The position numbers and the translations under genes are program-made. A model generated the notes under the pieces. It was given only the letters and a program-made list of their open reading frames with translations, had not been told where the DNA came from and ran no database searches. From Bacteroidaceae bacterium (lineage in GTDB: Bacteria; Bacteroidota; Bacteroidia; Bacteroidales; Bacteroidaceae), in NCBI GenBank assembly GCA_016292545.1, contig JAEDIG010000024.1:1-24010 (forward strand): a stretch of 24,010 bases of DNA, written 5' to 3'. Shown here one piece after another: positions 8,845-14,132 of the stretch. Each line of letters starts with the position of its first letter. The first letter of the stretch is position 1.

Positions 8845-9297
8845 ATGAGAGCAGTAATTCAAAGAGTAAGCCAGGCCAGCGTCACCATCGGCGGCAAGGA
8901 AAAAAGCCGCATCCAACAGGGATTCCTGGTGCTGCTGGGAATAGAAGAATCCGACGGCCAGGAGGATGTTGACTGGCTGGCAAGGAAGATTGTAGGCCTC
9001 AGAGTCTTTGACGACGAACAAGGGGTGATGAACCTTAACATAGAACAGGTGGAGGGCAACATCATCGTGGTGAGCCAGTTCACGCTGATGGCCAGCTACA
9101 AGAAGGGCAACCGCCCTAGCTGGCTGCGCGCAGCCGGCCACGAAACAGCCGTGCCGCTCTATGAGGCCTTCGTGGACACGCTCTCCAAGAGCCTTGGCAG
9201 GCCTGTGGGTACGGGCGAATTCGGTGCCGACATGAAGGTGCAGCTTGTCAACGACGGCCCTGTAACCATCTGTATGGACACACATAACAAGGAATAA
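8845..9297 (+). CDS. dtd: D-aminoacyl-tRNA deacylase
   Basis: A 150-residue cytoplasmic proofreading enzyme that hydrolyses D-amino acids (and glycine mischarged on tRNA-Ala) from tRNAs. The open frame extends upstream into uvrC, but the ATG at 8845 gives the family N-terminus MRAVIQRVSQASV directly, so it is chosen. The two active-site motifs are visible: SQFTLMA near 80-86 and a GPVT signature near the C-terminus (NDGPVTICMD). Length is typical for the bacterial DTD1 family. It starts 46 nt after uvrC and is followed 6 nt later by the MazG-like gene. Confidence 0.96.
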   Translation: MRAVIQRVSQASVTIGGKEKSRIQQGFLVLLGIEESDGQEDVDWLARKIVGLRVFDDEQGVMNLNIEQVEGNIIVVSQFTLMASYKKGNRPSWLRAAGHETAVPLYEAFVDTLSKSLGRPVGTGEFGADMKVQLVNDGPVTICMDTHNKE

Positions 9298-9303
9298 CGC
9301 CCT

Positions 9304-9645
9304 ATGGAACAGCATACCGAACTCACCCTGAAAGCGGCCCAGCAGGCCGTAGACGAATGGATTCACACCTACGGCGTGCGCTATTTCAGCGAGCTCACGA
9401 ACATGGCCATTCTCACGGAAGAAGTGGGCGAACTGGCACGCGTAATGGCGCGGAAATATGGCGACCAGTCCTTCAAGCCCGGCGAAAAGGACAATCTGGA
9501 GGAGGAGATGGCAGATGTGCTATGGGTGCTCCTCTGCCTAGCCAACCAGACAGGCACCGACCTGAACGAAGCACTCTGGAAAAGCATCCAAAAGAAGACC
9601 TCACGCGACAAGGACCGTCACCGCGGGAATCCCAAACTGAAATAG
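9304..9645 (+). CDS. MazG-like nucleotide pyrophosphohydrolase
   Basis: A 113-residue all-alpha NTP pyrophosphohydrolase of the short single-domain MazG-like type, predicted to hydrolyse nucleoside triphosphates to monophosphates and pyrophosphate in the cytoplasm. The metal-binding pattern ExxE...ExxD is visible as E40/E43 (EEVGEL) and E68/D71 (EEEMADVLW). The short length argues against the canonical two-domain E. coli MazG. It is probably co-transcribed with dtd, 6 nt upstream. The true substrate (canonical, oxidised or other NTPs) cannot be told from sequence. Confidence 0.88.
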   Translation: MEQHTELTLKAAQQAVDEWIHTYGVRYFSELTNMAILTEEVGELARVMARKYGDQSFKPGEKDNLEEEMADVLWVLLCLANQTGTDLNEALWKSIQKKTSRDKDRHRGNPKLK

Positions 9646-9715
9646 CATCCCCCCTCAAGCCACAAAGCAGAATATCACACTGAAAACAAACAATATAGCA
9701 AAAAAAGAAGAAGAT

Positions 9716-10612
9716 ATGACTACAGAAGAACAGAACAAGTATGAACAGGCCCTGAGCCTCTACCCCACCGACATCAACGATGAGGAAGTGAAAGCCCAAG
9801 TGGCCCGTATCATAGCGGAAAAGGTGCCGCAGAACAACACAGAAGCCGTGAAGCGGTTCCTGCTGGGCAGTGTGGAACTCACATCGCTGAAGGCCACCGA
9901 CAACGACGAAAGCATCCTCCGGCTCACCGAAAAGGTGAACGCCTTTGACAACGACTACCCCAACCTGCCCCATGTGGCCACCATCTGCGTATACCCCTGC
10001 TTCGCCTCCATCGTGAGCGAAAGCCTGGAGGTGGACGGTGTGGAGGTGGCGTGCGTGAGCGGCAACTTCCCCTCCTCGCAGGCATTGCTCGATGTGAAAT
10101 GCGTGGAAACCGCATTGGCCATCAACGACGGAGCCACAGAGATAGACATGGTGATGAGCGTGGGCAGGTTTCTGGCCGGCGACTATGAAAGCGTATGCGA
10201 CGAGATACAGCAGATCAAGGAGTCGTGCCGCGACCACAAACTGAAGGTAATCCTGGAAACAGGCCTGCTGGGCAAGGCATCGTTCATCAAGAAGGCCAGC
10301 ATCCTGGCCATGTATGCCGGTGCCGACTATATCAAGACGAGCACCGGCAAAGAAAAGCCTGCCGCCACACCTGAGGCTGCCTACGTGATGTGTCAGGCCA
10401 TCAAGGAGTACCATGACCATACGGGCATCCGAATAGGCTTCAAACCAGCCGGAGGCATGAACACCATAGAGGATGCCCTCGTGTACTACACCATCGTGAA
10501 GGAGGTGCTGGGCGAGGAATGGCTCACCAACCAATGGTTCCGCCTTGGCACAAGCCGATTGTGCAATCTGCTCATCAACGACCTCCTGAAGGCGGAAATC
10601 AACTATTTCTAG
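9716..10612 (+). CDS. deoC: Deoxyribose-phosphate aldolase
   Basis: A 298-residue class I aldolase that cleaves 2-deoxyribose-5-phosphate into acetaldehyde and glyceraldehyde-3-phosphate in deoxynucleoside catabolism. Key residues match the E. coli enzyme by motif: D144 in TEIDMV, the Schiff-base lysine K207 in ADYIKTSTGK, and K243 in GFKPAGGM. The N-terminal extension of about 60 residues relative to the short DeoC type resembles other Bacteroidales copies. A purine-rich leader (AAAAAAAGAAGAAGAT) precedes the ATG. It is the last gene of the mnmG-led run and is followed by a nested hairpin at 10613-10678. Confidence 0.95.
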   Translation: MTTEEQNKYEQALSLYPTDINDEEVKAQVARIIAEKVPQNNTEAVKRFLLGSVELTSLKATDNDESILRLTEKVNAFDNDYPNLPHVATICVYPCFASIVSESLEVDGVEVACVSGNFPSSQALLDVKCVETALAINDGATEIDMVMSVGRFLAGDYESVCDEIQQIKESCRDHKLKVILETGLLGKASFIKKASILAMYAGADYIKTSTGKEKPAATPEAAYVMCQAIKEYHDHTGIRIGFKPAGGMNTIEDALVYYTIVKEVLGEEWLTNQWFRLGTSRLCNLLINDLLKAEINYF

Positions 10613-10678
10613 CCAAAAATTGAGGCTGCCTGGCAGCCCCTCGGCAAGGGAGAGGGCTGCAAGTGGCCTGATTTTTGG
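10613..10678. repeat. Nested inverted-repeat structure downstream of deoC
   Basis: An outer 8-bp stem CCAAAAAT/ATTTTTGG (10613-10620 with 10671-10678) encloses an inner 7-bp stem GCAGCCC/GGGCTGC (10633-10639 with 10654-10660). An alternative tight palindrome GGCTGCC/GGCAGCC lies at 10624-10638. No T-run follows the outer stem, so it is not a classical terminator. It may stabilise or end the deoC transcript, or be an intergenic palindromic repeat. Confidence 0.5.
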
Positions 10679-10762
10679 GCCAGAAATCGGTTCATCCCGC
10701 TGAAATTCCATCGATTAGACATAAAAATCAATGCAATCCTAAAACCATAGAATAGAAAACCG

Positions 10763-11581
10763 ATGAAGAAAAAACTGCTTTTTGGATGCCTGACAGCCTC
10801 CATGCTGCTCTCATCGTGCGTGGTGAGCAAGAAAAAGTTCATCATCGCCGAAACAGGGCGACTGAACGCCCTGTATAGCCGCGACAGCCTGGCCAACCTG
10901 CTTCAGAGCTCGCGCGACGACTACTCCGCACTCACCACCCGCTGCAACGCCCTGCTCCAGGACACGGCCCAACTGCGAAGCGGCCTGCGCAACTATCAGT
11001 CGATGCTGGCCAACAACATGAGCGAAAACCAGAAGCTCAACGCATCGCTCACTGAACGCGAGAAGACCATCACGCAACTGCAGGCCATGATAGACGAGCA
11101 GACAAGCAAGGTGCAAAAACTGCTCAGCAGCGTGAAGGATGCCCTGCTGGGATTCAGCAGCGAGGACCTCACCGTGCGCGAGGAAGGCGGCAAGGTGTAT
11201 GTGGCCATGAGCGACAAGCTGCTCTTTGAATCAGGCAAGGCCGTGGTGAACGACCTGGGCAAGAACGCTCTGGGCAAACTGGCAGAGGTGCTCAACCGAC
11301 AGACGGACATTGACGTGTACATAGAAGGCCACACCGACAGCATCCCCATCCGCACAGCCGTATACCAGGACAACTGGGACCTGAGCGTCATCCGCGCCAC
11401 CAGCGTAGTGCGCATCCTCACGCAAACCTACGGCGTGAGCCCCATGCAGATTCAGCCCTGTGGCCGGGGCGAATACAAGCCCATCGATGACAATGCCACA
11501 CCCGAAGGACGCGCCCGCAACCGTCGCACGGAAATCATCATGGCTCCCAAGCTGGACAAGCTCTTCGACATGCTACGATAA
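10763..11581 (+). CDS. OmpA-family peptidoglycan-binding lipoprotein
   Basis: A 272-residue predicted outer-membrane lipoprotein. The signal peptide ends in a lipobox with Cys19 (LLSSC). Residues about 35-125 are heptad-rich and probably coiled coil. Residues about 140-260 form an OmpA C-terminal domain: FESGKAVVNDLGKNALGKLA, GHTDSIPI (189-196), and the D206/R211 pair in NWDLSVIRA, which in this family binds the diaminopimelate side chain of peptidoglycan. The closing RARNRRTEI is also typical. It probably tethers the outer membrane to the cell wall through a spacer. No TAnnTTTG was seen in the 150-bp leader, so its promoter is unresolved. Confidence 0.92.
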   Translation: MKKKLLFGCLTASMLLSSCVVSKKKFIIAETGRLNALYSRDSLANLLQSSRDDYSALTTRCNALLQDTAQLRSGLRNYQSMLANNMSENQKLNASLTEREKTITQLQAMIDEQTSKVQKLLSSVKDALLGFSSEDLTVREEGGKVYVAMSDKLLFESGKAVVNDLGKNALGKLAEVLNRQTDIDVYIEGHTDSIPIRTAVYQDNWDLSVIRATSVVRILTQTYGVSPMQIQPCGRGEYKPIDDNATPEGRARNRRTEIIMAPKLDKLFDMLR

Positions 11582-11582
11582 T

Positions 11583-11701
11583 GCCTCCCCAAGCCCCCTG
11601 TTCAGGGAGAGGAAGCCACGCCCCTAAGGAAGGGGGCATAATTCCATATTGAGTTTTGCGGCTTCATCCTCCTAAACAGGGGGGGGGCGAGGAGGGGAGG
11701 C
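11583..11701. repeat. Long imperfect inverted repeat downstream of the OmpA-family gene
   Basis: The left arm (11583-11618) starts GCCTCCCC and continues through CCCCCTGTT and GAAGCC-type blocks. The right arm (11658-11701) contains the same blocks in reverse complement: GGCTTC, AACAGGGGG, GGGGAGGC. The spacer carries a small hairpin, GCCCCT/AGGGGGC, near 11619-11635. There is no coding frame, and the folded form would be a hairpin of about 120 nt at the convergent 3' ends of two transcripts. It could be a bidirectional terminator or a palindromic intergenic element. Confidence 0.7.
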
Positions 11702-11765
11702 GTTGCAGTTGTTGCAGTTGTTGCAGTTATTTTTGGACCCATAACTGCAACAGCCGCCAGCACCC
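11702..11765 (+). repeat. 64-bp direct repeat, copy 1 (three tandem 9-mers plus hairpin)
   Basis: GTTGCAGTT is repeated three times head to tail (11702-11728). The third unit forms a perfect 12-bp stem, TGTTGCAGTTAT/ATAACTGCAACA, around the loop TTTTGGACCC. The whole element recurs in the same orientation at 13603-13666, identical over the first 58 bp and with one mismatch in 64. The sequence on to 11876 (with 11766-11876 itself showing nothing recognisable) is non-coding. Confidence 0.9.
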
Positions 11766-11876
11766 AGCAAACGGCCAAAACGGCCCCTTTCTCGGGCTCC
11801 CACATAACAAGGCTACACTAGTTCACGTTTTGTTCCTGGCAAAGGCAAATGGCGAACTATTACAAGGATCAATACA

Positions 11877-12080
11877 CTACGATTCTCGTATTTCAGAGAT
11901 TATGTCGTTGACAATATATGTATCAGACATTATCTGGTATCCATACTTCGGGTCATGGAGCTGCTGCCCCACCCTAGTCCTATAGAAAAGCAGCAAAGCA
12001 CGCTTTGGGGAGATATGCAATTCCTCGGCCAGCTGAAGAATAACGCGGGTTATTTTCCGATATAGTATATAGTCCTTCAT
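11877..12080 (-). CDS. DUF3791 family small protein (downstream partner of the DUF3990 gene)
   Basis: A 67-residue protein with no signal or membrane segment. It resembles DUF3791 in the segment LAEELHISPKRALLLFYRTR and in the final DTYIVNDIISEI. The family has no known biochemical function. Its members are recurrently found beside DUF3990 genes, which I know as a gene-neighbourhood pattern, not as an experiment. Its ATG overlaps the stop of the DUF3990 gene by 4 nt, indicating translational coupling. It may be an antitoxin or adaptor for the ADP-ribosyltransferase-like protein; this is inference. Base composition is AT-richer than the surrounding housekeeping genes. Confidence 0.75.
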   Translation of the reverse strand: MKDYILYRKITRVILQLAEELHISPKRALLLFYRTRVGQQLHDPKYGYQIMSDTYIVNDIISEIRES

Positions 12081-12595
12081 TTCACTTCTGCTTCAAATGA
12101 TTCAACATATTTGAGATAACGATCTATGATTTCTTGATTCAGAATACATATCTGATGATGCAGCTTCTCGTTAATCAGTCTGTCCATCGCCATCTCAGGA
12201 GTTATGAAACCATCAATGTAGGCATCCACCGTAGCAATCACACGGTCATTGGCAATGCCGCCCTCAATCCAATCATATTTTTTCCACGGGCACAGACCCT
12301 TTCTGCTCTGCGAGATGAAATCAAGCCACTCCTTAGTATAGCCTGGAAACACCAATATCCGATAATTATCGGCAGCGATAAATCTATCTGTATCAAATTC
12401 ATACACATTGACAATAGATTTTACACCCTTCTTGCGTGAGGCCTTCGTTATTGACCAGTCAATAGCTTGCTGTCGGTCATTGGTTAGATAAAACCCTTGT
12501 CCGAAATCCAAGTCTTTTCGACCAACAGAGATGAGTGGCTCACTCACTTCTGCAGTAGCGCCATGATACAATATCTTATTACAAGTCATGCTCAT
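12077..12595 (-). CDS. DUF3990 protein, ADP-ribosyltransferase-like fold, putative toxin
   Basis: A 172-residue cytoplasmic protein. DUF3990 is grouped, as far as I know, with the ADP-ribosyltransferase fold. Visible signatures are LYHGA (9-13, the His expected to hold NAD), DFGQGFYLT (30-38, with the conserved Tyr), YDWIEGGIANDRV (107-119) and KLHHQICILN (144-153). A Glu matching the catalytic position of H-Y-E transferases is not certain; E111 is one candidate. It lies between two DUF3791 genes, overlapping the upstream one by 17 nt (11 nt if the second ATG at 12589 is used) and the downstream one by 4 nt. The one-to-one-to-one layout and overlaps resemble toxin-antitoxin operons. Nucleic acid, protein or small-molecule targets are all possible, and toxicity is inferred. 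Confidence 0.8.
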   Translation of the reverse strand: MSMTCNKILYHGATAEVSEPLISVGRKDLDFGQGFYLTNDRQQAIDWSITKASRKKGVKSIVNVYEFDTDRFIAADNYRILVFPGYTKEWLDFISQSRKGLCPWKKYDWIEGGIANDRVIATVDAYIDGFITPEMAMDRLINEKLHHQICILNQEIIDRYLKYVESFEAEVK

Positions 12596-12815
12596 AGTTA
12601 TACAGAGTTTCTATTATATCATCGGCCACATAATTTGCACTTTGAGTGTGGAGCGTATTGTAAAAATGCATCAGTCTGCCCTCAATGAGGCCTTGGCTTT
12701 CAAGACGGCAAACCAGCTCAGACGGGGATATTCCCATCTTCCGGGATGCAGTCTCTATGGCAATCACACAGAACTGCATGACATCACTTTCATGTGTGCG
12801 TGGACTTCCTTCCAT
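12579..12815 (-). CDS. DUF3791 family protein (upstream partner of the DUF3990 gene)
   Basis: A 78-residue protein with clear DUF3791 features: FCVIAIETASRKMGISPSELVCRLE followed by the near-invariant YNTLHTQSANYVADDIIE. The frame is open to an ATG at 12872, but a full promoter (12848-12879) lies inside that extension, so a transcript starting there could not encode it. The ATG at 12815 gives the usual family length of about 70-85 residues and a leader of roughly 26 nt. It is the first gene of the three-gene operon and overlaps the DUF3990 start. A role as neutralising partner or regulator is inference from position. Confidence 0.82.
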   Translation of the reverse strand: MEGSPRTHESDVMQFCVIAIETASRKMGISPSELVCRLESQGLIEGRLMHFYNTLHTQSANYVADDIIETLYNYEHDL

Positions 12816-12847
12816 ATCTATATCACCGTTTTCTATTTTTGACGGTG

Positions 12848-12879
12848 CAAAGATAGTGGAAATCGAAGACATTACAAAA
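12848..12879 (-). promoter_or_regulatory. Bacteroidota-type promoter of the DUF3791-DUF3990-DUF3791 operon
   Basis: On the minus strand TTTTG (12879-12875) is followed after exactly 19 nt by TATCTTTG (12855-12848). This matches both boxes and the spacing of the Bacteroidota consensus. It is the best promoter in the window and decides the start of the first operon gene. Confidence 0.75.
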
Positions 12880-12899
12880 CAAAAGTAGCAAAACCTTTA

Positions 12900-13484
12900 T
12901 CATAAATCAAATCCATAGCCCAAGGTGAACATAAGCGTGGAGTTGCGCGCATTGTCTGTCATGTGCTTATAGACATGCGTTAATCCAAGATTATACCGGA
13001 GGTCAAAAGTGATGTTGCGGTATTCGTAGGAAAGTCCTATGGGAATGGAACAGTTGACTCTGTGGAGGATTGCATCATATTTGCTTGACACACGGAATTC
13101 CGGCTGAACACCAATCTTTGCAGAAACGCCGAACTTGGTGGTTGCCACCAGCATAAGCGGAACATTGATGTTGTTGGCACCAATCTCCACGTCGTCCACC
13201 CCCTCTATTTTCCCGAACGATGTCCCCTGCTGGCTAAACATCACGCCACCACTAATCGCCAACGGAAAACTCATCTGGTATTGCATTTCCGCGCCAAACA
13301 CCCAACCAGTCTTGAACTTGGATTTGACATAATCATAGGTCTCTGTATATATTTTATCACCAGAGAACTTGGAAAGGTTCAGTCCCACGCGTGGGTACAA
13401 CGTAAGTGTGCCAGGCTCCTTTTGTGCAAATGTATTACAGCACACCAACATGCCAATCAACACGGCAAACAATCTTTTCTTCAT
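12900..13484 (-). CDS. Porin-family outer-membrane beta-barrel protein
   Basis: A 194-residue protein with a Sec signal peptide (cleavage after about residue 20, NTFA-QK) and alternating amphipathic strands, e.g. LTLYPRVGLNLSKFSGD, WVFGAEMQYQM, AISGGVMFSQQG, NITFDLRYNLGLTHVY and the closing LMFTLGYGFDL. The last residues alternate and end in a hydrophobic amino acid, as expected for barrel insertion by BAM. It resembles the small OMP_b-brl_2/porin-like families common in Bacteroidota. The cargo or function is unknown. It lies upstream of the DUF3791/DUF3990 operon on the same strand, but that operon has its own promoter just past this gene's stop. Its codon and base use is AT-richer than that of the flanking genes. 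Confidence 0.85.
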   Translation of the reverse strand: MKKRLFAVLIGMLVCCNTFAQKEPGTLTLYPRVGLNLSKFSGDKIYTETYDYVKSKFKTGWVFGAEMQYQMSFPLAISGGVMFSQQGTSFGKIEGVDDVEIGANNINVPLMLVATTKFGVSAKIGVQPEFRVSSKYDAILHRVNCSIPIGLSYEYRNITFDLRYNLGLTHVYKHMTDNARNSTLMFTLGYGFDL

Positions 13485-13521
13485 CTCTTCATCAATGTTT
13501 TCAATAAAAACGATTGCACAT

Positions 13522-13536
13522 GGACAATTATTGTCC
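13522..13536. promoter_or_regulatory. 15-bp perfect palindrome upstream of the beta-barrel gene, possible operator
   Basis: GGACAATTATTGTCC has 7-bp arms and one central base. It lies 38-52 nt upstream of the ATG of the outer-membrane protein gene, where a regulator could act. A palindrome of this size is expected about once by chance in a window this long, so support is weak. Confidence 0.3.
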
Positions 13537-13602
13537 CCTACACCTTTTTTCCCTGAAAACAGATAACCAACCTATATCCATACCGAGGTCCTGAGTCTGC
13601 CT

Positions 13603-13666
13603 GTTGCAGTTGTTGCAGTTGTTGCAGTTATTTTTGGACCCATAACTGCAACAGCCGCCAACACCC
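13603..13666 (+). repeat. 64-bp direct repeat, copy 2 (three tandem 9-mers plus hairpin)
   Basis: The second copy of the element at 11702-11765, in the same orientation and offset by 1901 bp. The first 58 bp are identical and one of the last six differs. It has the same three GTTGCAGTT units and 12-bp stem. It sits between the 3' end of the Fur-family gene and the 5' side of the beta-barrel gene. Confidence 0.9.
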
Positions 13667-13706
13667 CATAAGCAGCCAAGACTTTAACACATAGGACCAG
13701 AGCCCC

Positions 13707-14129
13707 TCACATGCTCTCATAACAAGCCGGACACACGCCCTTGAGCAGATAGTTGACCTGCGTGACATGGAAGCCGCCAGGGACCACAGGATGCGGAATG
13801 CCCACGTCGTGGAGGCAGAAGGTGCGCTGGCACACGGTGCAGTAGAAATGGGCATGCTGGTCGGCCAGGCTGCAATGGTCGTGGCCGTGGCACACCTCAT
13901 AGCGCACCGCACCGCTGCCGTCCTCGATGGCATGGATGAGCCCCTGCTGCAAGAGCAGCGTGAGTGTGCGGAAGATGGTGCTGCGCTCGGCAGTCACCAT
14001 CTTGTCGTCGATTTCCCTGAGGCTGACCGGACGCACGCAGTCCATCAGCGTCTTGAACACCAGAATGCGCATGGCGGTGGGTTTCACTCCCCTCCCCGAC
14101 AGACGGCTGGCTATCTCTTCGGTGGTCAT
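13707..14129 (-). CDS. Fur-family metal-responsive transcriptional regulator
   Basis: A 140-residue DNA-binding repressor of the Fur/Zur/PerR family. The N-terminal winged helix has the recognition region AERSTIFRTLTLLLQQGLI (47-65). The C-terminal dimerisation domain has the regulatory His-rich HGHDHC (81-86) and QHAHFYC stretch. Two structural zinc pairs are present: C97/C100 (CTVC) and C133/C136 (CPAC). The CxxC pairs do not by themselves tell Fur, Zur and PerR apart; the His-rich segment would suit zinc or iron. It starts 3 nt after the stop of the nucleoside-kinase gene, so it is probably in its operon. Confidence 0.9.
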   Translation of the reverse strand: MTTEEIASRLSGRGVKPTAMRILVFKTLMDCVRPVSLREIDDKMVTAERSTIFRTLTLLLQQGLIHAIEDGSGAVRYEVCHGHDHCSLADQHAHFYCTVCQRTFCLHDVGIPHPVVPGGFHVTQVNYLLKGVCPACYESM

Positions 14130-14132
14130 AGG

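Noticed and set aside
9473..10711. A 412-codon minus-strand frame opposite the MazG-like gene and deoC
   Set aside because: It is antisense to two well-supported enzymes and lacks any recognisable motif.
11702..11728. Tandem GTTGCAGTT units as a possible CRISPR array
   Set aside because: The units are 9 bp with no spacers, and no cas genes are present.
12872..12872. ATG at 12872 as the start of the first DUF3791 gene
   Set aside because: A consensus promoter overlaps the extension, and the next ATG gives the family's usual length.
12900..13484. Transcription of the beta-barrel gene as part of the DUF3791/DUF3990 operon
   Set aside because: The operon has its own well-spaced promoter just beyond the barrel gene's stop; read-through remains possible but is not needed.
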